From positions 23,252,991 through 23,316,990 of the forward strand of contig CP136061.1 in the NCBI GenBank assembly GCA_032622095.1: 64,000 bases of DNA. Reading direction: 5' to 3'. The translations under genes were made by a program, and so were the position numbers. This document shows, in pieces, positions 53,667 through 64,000 of the stretch (its first letter is position 1; every line of letters starts with the position of its first letter). The DNA comes from Siphonodentalium dalli (Eukaryota; Mollusca; Scaphopoda; Gadilida; Siphonodentaliidae). The notes below the pieces were generated by a model. It was not told the DNA's origin, ran no database searches, and saw only the letters and a list, made by a program, of their open reading frames with translations.

Positions 53667-55833
53667 GGATTTATGGCTCTAACCCCAAGATTCATGACTA
53701 CAACTCAGGGATTTATGACTTTTTCGAAGGATTTATGGTTCTAACCCAGAGATTCATGAATAGAACTCAGGGATTTATGACTTTTTCGAAGGATTTATGG
53801 TTCTAATCCAGAGATTCATGAATAGAACTCAGGGATTTATGACTTTTTCGAAGGATTTATGGTTCTAACCCAGAGATTCATGAATAGAACTCAGGGATTT
53901 ATGACTTTTTCGAAGGATTTATGGCTTTAACCCCGAGATTCATGACTACAACTCAGGGATTTATGACTTTTTCGAAGGATTTATGGTTCTAACCCAGAGA
54001 TTCATGAATACAACTCAGGGATTTATGACTTTTTCGAAGGATTTATGGTTCTAACCCAGAGATTCATGAATACAACTCAGGGATTTATGACTTTTTCGAA
54101 GGATTTGTGGCTCTAACCCAGAGATTCATGATTACAACTCAGGGATTTATGACTTTTTCGAAGGATTTGTGGCTCTAACCCAGAGATTCATGAATACAAC
54201 TCAGGGATTTATGACTTTTCGAAGGATTTATGGCTCAAACCCCGAGATTCATGACTACAACTCAGGGATTTATGACTTTTTTGAAGGATTTATGGTTCTA
54301 ACCCAGAGATTCACGAATAGAACTCAGGGATTTATGACTTTTTCGAAGGATTTATGGTTCTAACCCAGAGATTCATGAATAGAACTCAGGGATTTATGAC
54401 TTTTTCGAAGGATTTATGGTTCTAACCCAGAGATTCATGAATAGAACTCAGGGATTTATGACTTTTCGAAGGATTTATGGCTTTAACCCCGAGATTCATG
54501 ACTACAACTCAGGGATTTATGACTTTTTCGAAGGATTTATGGTTCTAACCCAGAGATTCATGAATACAACTCAGGGATTTATGACTTTTTCGAAGGATTT
54601 ATGGTTCTAACCCAGAGATTCATGAATAGAACTCATGGATTTATGACTTTTTCGAAGGATTTATGGCTTTAACCCCGAGATTCATGTCTACAACTCAGGG
54701 ATTTATGACTTTTTCGAAGGATTTATGGTTCTAACCCAGAGATTCATGAATACAACTCAGGGATTTATGACTTTTTCGAAGGATTTGTGGCTCTAACCCA
54801 GAGATTCATGATTACAACTCAGGGATTTATGACTTTTTCGAAGGATTTGTGGCTCTAACCCAGAGATTCATGAATACAACGCAAGGATTTATGACCTTTT
54901 CGAAGGATCTATGGATCTAACCCCAAGATTCATGACTACAACTCAGGGATTTATGACTTTTTCGAAGGATTTATGGTTCTAACCCAGAGATTCATGAATA
55001 GAACTCAGGGATTTATGACTTTTTCGAAAGATTTAATGTTCTAACCCAGAGATTCATGAATAGAACTCAGGGATTTATGACTTTTTCGAAGGATTTATGG
55101 CTTTAACCCCGAGATTCATAACTACAACTCAGGGATTTATGACTTTTTCGAAGGATTTATGGTTCTAACCCAGAGATTCATGATTACAACTCAGGGATTT
55201 ATGACTTTTTCGAAGGATTTGTGGCTCTAACCCAGAGATTCATGAATACAACTCAGGAATTTATGACTTTTCGAAGGATTTATGGCTCAAACCTCGAGAT
55301 TCATGACTACAACTCAGGGATTTATGACTTTTTCGAAGGATTTATGGTTCTAACCCAGAGATTCACGAATAGAACTCAGGGATTTATGACTTTTTCGAAG
55401 GATTTATGGCTCTAACCCAGAGATTCATGAATAGAACTCAGGGATTTATGACTTTTTCGAAGGATTTATGGTTCTAACCCAGAGATTCATGAATAGAACT
55501 CAGGGATTTATGACTTTTTCGAAGGATTTATGGTTCTAACCCAGAGATTCATGAATAGAACTCAGGGATTTATGACTTTTTCGAAGGATTTATGGCTTTA
55601 ACCCCGAGATTCATGACTACAACTCAGGGATTTATGACTTTTTCGAAGGATTTATGGTTCTAACCCAGAGATTCATTAATACAACTCAGGGATTTATGAC
55701 TTTTTCGAAGGATTTGTGGCTCTAACCCAGAGATTCATGATTACAACTCAGGGATTTATGACTTTTTCGAAGGATTTGTGGCTCTAACCCAGAGATTCAT
55801 GAATACAACGCAAGGATTTATGACCTTTTCGAA
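53667..55833. repeat. 2,167-bp tandem duplication, left copy
   Basis: Thirty-five monomers, three of them 61 bp. Its first 681 bp are the right copy of the preceding duplication. The right copy begins at 55834. Exact 2167-bp spacing holds for TAATCC (53804, 55971), the cassettes (54163, 56330 and 55215, 57382), and AGGATCTATGGATC (54904, 57071). CTCAGGAATTT in the cassette at 55215 is also shared. Confidence 0.87.
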
Positions 55834-57750
55834 GGATTTATGGCTCTAACCCCAAGATTCATGACTACAACTCAGGGATTTATGACTTTTTCGAAGGATT
55901 TATGGTTCTAACCCAGAGATTCATGAATAGAACTCAGGGATTTATGACTTTTTCGAAGGATTTATGGTTCTAATCCAGAGATTCATGAATAGAACTCAGG
56001 GATTTATGACTTTTTCGAAGGATTTATGGTTCTAACCCAGAGATTCATGAATAGAACTCAGGGATTTATGACTTTTTCGAAGGATTTATGGCTTTAACCC
56101 CGAGATTCATGACTACAACTCAGGGATTTATGACTTTTTCGAAGGATTTATGGTTCTAACCCAGAGATTCATGAATACAACTCAGGGATTTATGACTTTT
56201 TCGAAGGATTTATGGTTCTAACCCAGAGATTCATGAATACAACTCAGGGATTTATGACTTTTTCGAAGGATTTGTGGCTCTAACCCAGAGATTCATGATT
56301 ACAACTCAGGGATTTATGACTTTTTCGAAGGATTTGTGGCTCTAACCCAGAGATTCATGAATACAACTCAGGGATTTATGACTTTTCGAAGGATTTATGG
56401 CTCAAACCCCGAGATTCATGACTACAACTCAGGGATTTATGACTTTTTTGAAGGATTTATGGTTCTAACCCAGAGATTCACGAATAGAACTCAGGGATTT
56501 ATGACTTTTTCGAAGGATTTATGGTTCTAACCCAGAGATTCATGAATAGAACTCAGGGATTTATGACTTTTTCGAAGGATTTATGGTTCTAACCCAGAGA
56601 TTCATGAATAGAACTCAGGGATTTATGACTTTTCGAAGGATTTATGGCTTTAACCCCGAGATTCATGACTACAACTCAGGGATTTATGACTTTTTCGAAG
56701 GATTTATGGTTCTAACCCAGAGATTCATGAATACAACTCAGGGATTTATGACTTTTTCGAAGGATTTATGGTTCTAACCCAGAGATTCATGAATAGAACT
56801 CATGGATTTATGACTTTTTCGAAGGATTTATGGCTTTAACCCCGAGATTCATGTCTACAACTCAGGGATTTATGACTTTTTCGAAGGATTTATGGTTCTA
56901 ACCCAGAGATTCATGAATACAACTCAGGGATTTATGACTTTTTCGAAGGATTTGTGGCTCTAACCCAGAGATTCATGATTACAACTCAGGGATTTATGAC
57001 TTTTTCGAAGGATTTGTGGCTCTAACCCAGAGATTCATGAATACAACGCAAGGATTTATGACCTTTTCGAAGGATCTATGGATCTAACCCCAAGATTCAT
57101 GACTACAACTCAGGGATTTATGACTTTTTCGAAGGATTTATGGTTCTAACCCAGAGATTCATGAATAGAACTCAGGGATTTATGACTTTTTCGAAAGATT
57201 TAATGTTCTAACCCAGAGATTCATGAATAGAACTCAGGGATTTATGACTTTTTCGAAGGATTTATGGCTTTAACCCCGAGATTCATAACTACAACTCAGG
57301 GATTTATGACTTTTTCGAAGGATTTATGGTTCTAACCCAGAGATTCATGATTACAACTCAGGGATTTATGACTTTTTCGAAGGATTTGTGGCTCTAACCC
57401 AGAGATTCATGAATACAACTCAGGAATTTATGACTTTTCGAAGGATTTATGGCTCAAACCTCGAGATTCATGACTACAACTCAGGGATTTATGACTTTTT
57501 CGAAGGATTTATGGTTCTAACCCAGAGATTCACGAATAGAACTCAGGGATTTATGACTTTTTCGAAGGATTTATGGCTCTAACCCAGAGATTCATGAATA
57601 GAACTCAGGGATTTATGACTTTTTCGAAGGATTTATGGTTCTAACCCAGAGATTCATGAATAGAACTCAGGGATTTATGACTTTTTCGAAGGATTTATGG
57701 CTTTAACCCCGAGATTCATGACTACAACTCAGGGATTTATGACTTTTTCG
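55834..57750. repeat. 2,167-bp tandem duplication, right copy (incomplete)
   Basis: It repeats the left copy until shortly after the cassette at 57382, where one D monomer is missing. From about 57.75 kb the sequence switches to the CATTATT-ACGCAGGG-ATTAATG-GATTCGTG module of 18.65-19.28 kb (offset 39100). Confidence 0.8.
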
Positions 57751-58805
57751 AAGGATTTATGGTTCTAACCCAGAGATTCATGAATACAACTCAGGGATTT
57801 ATGACTTTTTCGAAGGATTTGTGGCTCTAACCCAGAGATTCATTATTACAACTCAGGGATTTATGACTTTTTCGAAGGATTTGTGGCTCTAACCCAGAGA
57901 TTCATGAATACAACGCAGGGATTTATGACTTTTTCGAAGGATTTGTGGCTCTAACCCAGAGATTCATGAATACAACGCAAGGATTTATGACATTTTCGAA
58001 GGATTTATGGCTCTAACCCCGAGATTCATGACTACAACTCAGGGATTTATGACTTTTTCGAAGGATTTATGGTTCTAACCCAGAGATTCATGAATAGAAC
58101 TCAGGGATTTATGACTTTTTCGAAGGATTTATGGTTCTAACCCAGAGATTAATGAATAGAACTCAGGGATTTATGACTTTTTCGAAGGATTTATGGTTCT
58201 AACCCAGAGATTCATGAATACAACGCAGGGATTTATGACTTTTTCGAAGGATTTGTGGCTCTAACCCAGAGATTCGTGAATACAACGCAAGGATTTATGA
58301 CCTTTTCGAAGGATTTATGGCTCTAACCCCGAGATTCATGACTACAGCTCAGGGATTTATGACTTTTTCGAAGGATTTATGGTTCTAACCCAGAGATTCA
58401 TGAATAGAACTCAGGGATTTATGACTTTTTCGAAGGATTTATGGTTCTAACCCCGAGATTCATGATTACAACTCAGGGATTTATGACTTTTTCAAAGGAT
58501 TTGTGGCTCTAACCCAGAGATTCATGAATACAACTCAGGAATTTATGACTTTTCGAAGGATTTATGGCTCAAACCTCGAGATTCATGACTACAACTCAGG
58601 GATTTATGACTTTTTCGAAGGATTTATGGTTCTAACCCAGAGATTCACGAATAGAACTCAGGGATTTATGACTTTTTCGAAGGATTTATGGCTCTAACCC
58701 AGAGATTCATGAATAGAACTCAGGGATTTATGACTTTTTCGAAGGATTTATGGTTCTAACCCAGAGATTCATGAATAGAACTCAGGGATTTATGACTTTT
58801 TCGAA
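57751..58805. repeat. Copy of the CATTATT / GATTCGTG module plus a G cassette
   Basis: It matches 18.65-19.28 kb at offset 39100 (CATTATT 57841 against 18741; GATTCGTG 58271 against 19171). It is followed by D monomers, a CCCCGAG/GATTAC hybrid ending in TTCAAAGG near 58490, and a CTCAGGAATTT cassette at 58497. Confidence 0.72.
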
Positions 58806-59548
58806 GGATTTATGGTTCTAACCCAGAGATTCTTGACTACAACTCAGGGATTTATGACTTTTTCGAAGGATTATGGCTCTAACCCCGAGATTCATGAATA
58901 CAACGCAGGGATTTATGACTTTTTCGAAGGATTTATGGTTCTAACCCAGAGATTTATGATTACAACTCAGGGATTTATGACTGTTTTGAAGGATTTATGG
59001 CTCTAACCCGGAGATTCATGAATAGAACTCAGGGATTTATGACTTTTTCGAAGGATTTATGGTTCTAACCCAGAGATTCATGATTACAACTCAGGGATTT
59101 ATGACTGTTTTGAAGGATTTATGGCTCTAACCCGGATATTCATGAATACAACGCAGGGATTTATGACTTTTTCGAAGGATTTGTGGCTCTAACCCCGAGA
59201 TTCATGACTACAACTCAGGGAGTTATGACGTTTTCGAAGGATTTATGGCTCTTACCCAGAGATTCATGATTACAACTCAGGGATTTTTGACTTTTTCGAA
59301 GGATTTGTGGCTCTAACCCAGAGATTCAAGAATACAACGCAGGGATTTATGACTTTTTTGAAGGATTTGTGGCTCTATCGCAGAGATTCATGAATACAAC
59401 TCAGGCATTCATGACTTTTTCGAAGGATTTATGTCTCTAACCCCGAGATTCATGACTACAACTCAGGGATTTATGACTTTTTCGAAGGATTTATGGCTCT
59501 AACCCCGAGATTCATGACTACAACTCAGGGAGTTATGACTTTTTCGAA
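58806..59548. repeat. Duplicated segment in the diverged block, copy 1
   Basis: Twelve monomers matching 61037-61903. The offset is 2231 at the left end and 2355 after 59053, because copy 2 contains two additional monomers (61284-61407). Confidence 0.8.
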
Positions 59549-61036
59549 GGATTTATGGTTCTAACCCAGAGATTCATGAATAGAACTCAGGGATTTATGA
59601 CTTTTTCGAAGGATTTATGGTTCTAACCCAGAGATTCATGAATAGAACTCAGGGATTTATGACTTTTTCGAAGGATTTATGGTTCTAACCCAGAGATTCA
59701 TGATTACAACGCAGGGATTTATGACTTTTTCGAAGGATTTGTGGCTCTAACCCAGAGATTCGTGAATACAACGCAAGGATTTATGACCTTTTCGAAGGAT
59801 TTATGGCTCTAACCCCGAGATTCATGACTACAACTCAGGGATTTATGACTTTTTCGAAGGATTTATGGTTCTAACCCAGAGATTCATGAATAGAACTCAG
59901 GGATTTATGACTTTTTCGAAGGATTTGTGGTTCTTACCCAGTGATTCATGAATACAACTCAGGGATTTATGACTTTTTCAAAGGATTTATGGTTCTAACC
60001 CAGAGATTCATGAATACAACTCAGGAATTTATTACTTTTTCGAAGGATTTATGGCTCTAACCCAGAGATTCTTGACTACAACTCAGGGATTTGTGACTTT
60101 TTCGAAGGATTTGTGGCTCTAACCCAGAGATTCATGAATACAACGCAGGGATTTATGACTTTTTCGAAGGATTTGTGGCTCTATCGCAGAGATTCATGAA
60201 TACAACTCTGGGATTCATGACTTTTTGGAAGGATTTATGTCTCTAACCCCGAGATTCATGACTACAACTAAGGGATTTATGACTTTTTCGAAGGATTTAT
60301 GGCTCTAACCCCGAGATTCATGACTACAACTCAGGGAGTTATGACTTTTTCGAAGGATTTATGGTTCTAACCCAGAGATTCATGAATAGAACTCAGGGAT
60401 TTATGACTTTTTCGAAGGATTTATGGTTCTAACCCAGAGATTCATGAATAGAACTCAGGGATTTATGACTTTTTCGAAGGATTTATGGTTCTAACCCAGA
60501 GATTCATGAATAGAACTCAGGGATTGATGACTTTTTCGAAGGATTTATGGTTCTAACCCAGAGATTCATGAATACAACTCAGGGATTTATGACTTTTTCG
60601 AAGGATTTATGGTTCTAACCCAGAGATTCATGATTACAACTCAGGGATTTATGACTTTATCGAAGGATTTATGGCTCTAACCCAGAGATTCGTGATTACA
60701 ACTCAGGGATTTATGACTTTTTTGAAGGATTTATGGCTCTAACCCGGAGATTCATGAATACAATTATGGGATTTGTGACTTTTTCGATGGATTTATGGCT
60801 CTAACCCCGAGATTCATGACTACAACTCAGGGATTTATGACTTTTTCGAAGGATTTGTGGTTCTTACCCAGTGATTCATGAATACAACTCAGGGATTTAT
60901 GACTTTTTCAAAGGATTTATGGTTCTAACCCAGAGATTCATGAATACAACTCAGGGATTTATGACTTTTTCAAAGGATTTATGGTTCTAACCCAGAGATT
61001 CATGAATACAACTCAGGAATTTATGACTTTTTCGAA

Positions 61037-61903
61037 GGATTTATGGCTCTAACCCAGAGATTCTTGACTACAACTCAGGGATTTATGACTTTTTCGAAGG
61101 ATTATGGCTCTAACCCCGAGATTCATGAATACAACGCAGGGATTTATGACTTTTTCGAAGGATTTATGGTTCTAACCCAGAGATTTATGATTACAACTCA
61201 GGGATTTATGACTGTTTTGAAGGATTTATGGCTCTAACCCGGAGATTCATGAATAGAACTCAGGGATTTATGACTTTTTCGAAGGATTTATGGCTCTAAC
61301 CCCGAGATTCATGACTACAACTCGGGGATTTATGACTTTTTCGAAGGATTTGTGGCTCTAATCCAGAGATTCATGAATACAACGCAGGGATTTATGACTT
61401 TTTCGAAGGATTTATGGTTCTAACCCAGAGATTCATGATTACAACTCAGGGATTTATGACTGTTTTGAAGGATTTATGGCTCTAACCCGGATATTCATGA
61501 ATACAACGCAGGGATTTATGACTTTTTCGAAGGATTTGTGGCTCTAACCCCGAGATTCATGACTACAACTCAGGGAGTTATGACGTTTTCGAAGGATTTA
61601 TGGCTCTCACCCAGAGATTCATGATTACAACTCAGGGATTTTTGACTTTTTCGAAGGATTTGTGGCTCTAACCCAGAGATTCAAGAATACAACGCAGGGA
61701 TTTATGACTTTTTTGAAGGATTTGTGGCTCTATCGCAGAGATTCATGAATACAACTCAGGCATTCATGACTTTTTCGAAGGATTTATGTCTCTAACCCCG
61801 AGATTCATGACTACAACTCAGGGATTTATGACTTTTTCGAAGGATTTATGGCTCTAACCCCGAGATTCATGACTACAACTCAGGGAGTTATGACTTTTTC
61901 GAA
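61037..61903. repeat. Duplicated segment in the diverged block, copy 2
   Basis: It repeats 58806-59548 with two inserted monomers at 61284-61407 (one with CTCGGGGATT, one with TAATCCAG and ACGCAGGG). Shared rare sites include AGGCATTC (59404, 61759) and CTATCG (59375, 61730), both at 2355 bp. Confidence 0.8.
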
Positions 61904-63474
61904 GGATTTATGGTTCTAACCCAGAGATTCATGAATACAACTCAGGGATTTATGACTTTTTCGAAGGATTTATGGTTCTAACCCAGAGATTCATGAATAG
62001 AACTCATGGATTTATGACTTTTTCGAAGGATTTATGGCTTTAACCCCGAGATTCATGTCTACAACTCAGGGATTTATGACTTTTTCGAAGGATTTATGGT
62101 TCTAACCCAGAGATTCATGAATACAACTCAGGGATTTATGACTTTTTCGAAGGATTTGTGGCTCTAACCCAGAGATTCATGATTACAACTCAGGGATTTA
62201 TGACTTTTTCGAAGGATTTGTGGCTCTAACCCAGAGATTCATGAATACAACGCAAGGATTTATGACCTTTTCGAAGGATCTATGGATCTAACCCCAAGAT
62301 TCATGACTACAACTCAGGGATTTATGACTTTTTCGAAGGATTTATGGTTCTAACCCAGAGATTCATGAATAGAACTCAGGGATTTATGACTTTTTCGAAA
62401 GATTTAATGTTCTAACCCAGAGATTCATGAATAGAACTCAGGGATTTATGACTTTTTCGAAGGATTTATGGCTTTAACCCCGAGATTCATAACTACAACT
62501 CAGGGATTTATGACTTTTTCGAAGGATTTATGGTTCTAACCCAGAGATTCATGATTACAACTCAGGGATTTATGACTTTTTCGAAGGATTTGTGGCTCTA
62601 ACCCAGAGATTCATGAATACAACTCAGGAATTTATGACTTTTCGAAGGATTTATGGCTCAAACCTCGAGATTCATGACTACAACTCAGGGATTTATGACT
62701 TTTTCGAAGGATTTATGGTTCTAACCCAGAGATTCACGAATAGAATTCAGGGATTTATGACTTTTTCGAAGGATTTATGGCTCTAACCCAGAGATTCATG
62801 AATAGAACTCAGGGATTTATGACTTTTTCGAAGGATTTATGGTTCTAACCCAGAGATTCATGAATAGAACTCAGGGATTTATGACTTTTTCGAAGGATTT
62901 ATGGCTTTAACCCCGAGATTCATGACTACAACTCAGGGATTTATGACTTTTTCGAAGGATTTATGGTTCTAACCCAGAGATTCATGAATACAACTCAGGG
63001 ATTTATGACTTTTTCGAAGGATTTGTGGCTCTAACCCAGAGATTCATTATTACAACTCAGGGATTTATGACTTTTTCGAAGGATTTGTGGCTCTAACCCA
63101 GAGATTCATGAATACAACGCAGGGATTTATGACTTTTTCGAAGGATTTGTGGCTCTAACCCAGAGATTCATGAATACAACGCAAGGATTTATGACATTTT
63201 CGAAGGATTTATGGCTCTAACCCCGAGATTCATGACTACAACTCAGGGATTTATGACTTTTTCGAAGGATTTATGGTTCTAACCCAGAGATTCATGAATA
63301 GAACTCAGGGATTTATGACTTTTTCGAAGGATTTATGGTTCTAACCCAGAGATTAATGAATAGAACTCAGGGATTTATGACTTTTTCGAAGGATTTATGG
63401 TTCTAACCCAGAGATTCATGAATACAACGCAGGGATTTATGACTTTTTCGAAAGATTTGTGGCTCTAACCCAGA
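61904..63474. repeat. Copy of 56700-58270 (offset 5204)
   Basis: At 61904 the diverged block stops and a high-similarity copy of 56700 onward begins. AGGATCTATGGATC (57071, 62275), the G cassette (57382, 62586) and GATTCGTG (58271, 63475) all keep the 5204-bp spacing. Private changes are AGAATTCAGG near 62743 and TTCGAAAGATTTG near 63449. Confidence 0.83.
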
Positions 63475-64000
63475 GATTCGTGAATACAACGCAAGGATTT
63501 ATGACCTTTTCGAAGGATTTATGGCTCTAACCCCGAGATTCATGACTACAACTCAGGGATTTATGACTTTTTCGAAGGATTTATGGTTCTAACCCAGAGA
63601 TTCATGAATAGAACTCAGGGATTTATGACTTTTTCGAAGGATTTATGGTTCTAACCCAGAGATTCATGAATAGAACTCAGGGATTTATGACTTTTTCGAA
63701 GGATTTATGGTTCTAACCCAGAGATTCATGAATAGAACTCAGGGATTTATGACTTTTTTGAAGGATTTATGGCTCTAACCCCGAGATTCATGACTACAAC
63801 TCAGGGATTTATGACTTTTTCGAAGGATTTATGGTTCTAACCCAGAGATTCATGAATACAACTCAGGGATTTATGACTTTTTCGAAGGATTTGTGGCTCT
63901 AACCCAGAGATTCATGAATACAACGCAGGGATTTATGACTTTTTCGAAGGATTTATGGCTCTAACCCAGAGATTCATGAATACAACGCAAGGATTTATGA
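63475..64000. repeat. Copy of 19171-19696, running off the window
   Basis: From GATTCGTG onward the match to the left copy of the 3,223-bp duplication continues at offset 44304 (D, D, D with TTTTTTGAA, CCCCGAG monomer, F, then two GAATACAACGC monomers) up to the window edge, which cuts the last monomer after 52 bases. Confidence 0.75.

Larger units (their letters stand above)
58806..61903. repeat. Diverged satellite block (~50 monomers)
   Basis: Same 62-bp period and orientation, but the A-to-I order is lost and rare variants are dense: TTCTTGAC, GACTGTTTTGAAGG, AACCCGGAG, CCCGGATATTC, AGGGAGTTATG, CTATCGCAGAG, AGGCATTCATG, TTCTTACCCAGTGATTC, TTCAAAGG and ACAATTATGGG. Two monomers, near 58868 and 61099, are 61 bp through loss of a T from GGATTTA, a different site from the other 41. 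Internal repeats: 58806-59548 recurs at 61037-61903, CTATCG lies at 59375, 60181 and 61730, and TTCTTACCCAGTG at 59931 and 60861. It may be an older or less homogenised stratum. Confidence 0.85.
1..64000. repeat. 62-bp satellite array, higher-order organised, filling the window
   Basis: Every stretch read belongs to one head-to-tail monomer of 62 bp containing, in order, GGATTTATGG, TTCTAACCC, AGATTCATGAATAGAACTC, AGGGATTTATGAC and TTTTTCGAA, with class-specific substitutions. Monomer starts run from position 8 to 63949. The distance 63941 equals 1,032 x 62 minus 43, and 43 individual 61-bp monomers can be located, so no other net indel exists. Orientation never changes. A typical monomer has about 22 G+C in 62 bases. 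Both window edges cut inside the array, so its true length is unknown. A tandem satellite of this size is typical of eukaryotic heterochromatin. I do not recognise the family, and centromere, subtelomere or sex-chromosome location cannot be told from sequence alone. Collapse or expansion during assembly cannot be excluded. Confidence 0.97.

Noticed and set aside
58806..61903. Transposon insertion or unique DNA in the diverged block
   Set aside because: Period, orientation and core motifs persist through every monomer. No terminal repeats, target-site duplications or non-satellite bases are seen.
1254..62786. Thirty-five open frames of 64 codons beginning MALTQRF or MVLTQRF, possible small repeated genes
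   Set aside because: Each arises where a 61-bp monomer skips the TAA present in TTCTAACCC. Most open with GTG inside GGATTTGTGG, there is no ribosome-site or splice context, and the peptide is a frame-shifted translation of the same monomer. Left out as coding features.
1..64000. CRISPR array
   Set aside because: Repeats are contiguous 62-mers with no unique spacers; the variable sites are shared class markers. No cas-like gene is present.
1..64000. Coding tandem repeat (silk, antifreeze or surface-protein type)
   Set aside because: 62 bp is not a multiple of three, and a stop codon falls in every frame within three monomers, so no long repetitive protein can be encoded on the + strand. No long open frame is seen on the - strand either.
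1..64000. tRNA, rRNA or snRNA genes
   Set aside because: No stretch departs from the monomer, and no A/B-box pair, cloverleaf or conserved rRNA segment was recognised.
1..64000. Bacterial or phage origin
   Set aside because: 64 kb without any gene, filled by a single short tandem repeat with HORs, is not compatible with known prokaryotic or phage genomes.

Overview
The whole 64 kb window is one uninterrupted satellite DNA array. I found no gene, RNA gene, transposon or unique-sequence island on either strand. The repeat is a head-to-tail monomer of 62 bp, about 35% GC, always in the same orientation. Taking the GG of GGATTT as its start, the window holds 7 leftover bases, 1,032 complete monomers (positions 8 to 63948) and a 52-base partial monomer at the right end. 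The length only balances if 43 of the monomers are 61 bp long, and I can point to all 43. Such an array implies a eukaryotic chromosome, most likely heterochromatin (centromeric, pericentromeric, subtelomeric or sex/B chromosome). I do not recognise the satellite family and cannot name the species.

There are at least five levels of organisation. (1) The 62-bp monomer appears to be three related parts of 20, 21 and 21 bp, each opening with AG-R-GATT-Y-ATG. (2) Monomers fall into about nine diagnostic classes, here called A to I. (3) The classes recur in fixed order, B-C-D-D-D-E-F-F-A, as a 9-monomer, 558-bp higher-order repeat (HOR). It alternates with an 8-monomer form (496 bp) and a 16-monomer form that carries the G-H-I cassette (991 bp); 558+991 gives a 25-monomer, 1,549-bp unit. 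(4) Blocks of 0.7 to 4.5 kb are duplicated in tandem (periods 496, 681, 1301, 1363, 2044, 2167, 3223 and 4462 bp). (5) Super-repeats of 12.6 kb and more contain the smaller duplications.

Layout: 1-16.6 kb is a mosaic of copies of a module, with offsets of 5637, 6443, 12080 and 11212 bp. 16.2-19.0 kb is a 1,363-bp tandem pair. 17600-30179 is a 12,580-bp super-repeat, repeated at 30180-49142 in a form enlarged by nested duplications, and again from 49143 as a truncated third copy ending near 52.3 kb. 53.0-57.7 kb holds 681-bp and 2,167-bp tandem duplications. 58806-61903 is a distinctly more diverged block with its own internal duplications. From 61904 to the end, copies of upstream modules resume.

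The 64-codon open frames scattered through the array are by-products of the 61-bp monomers and not genes. What is biologically notable is the layered record of array growth: single-base slippage, monomer gain and loss, and nested unequal exchange or replication-based amplification. All class assignments and breakpoints were read by eye and are good to about one or two monomers unless an exact offset is given.
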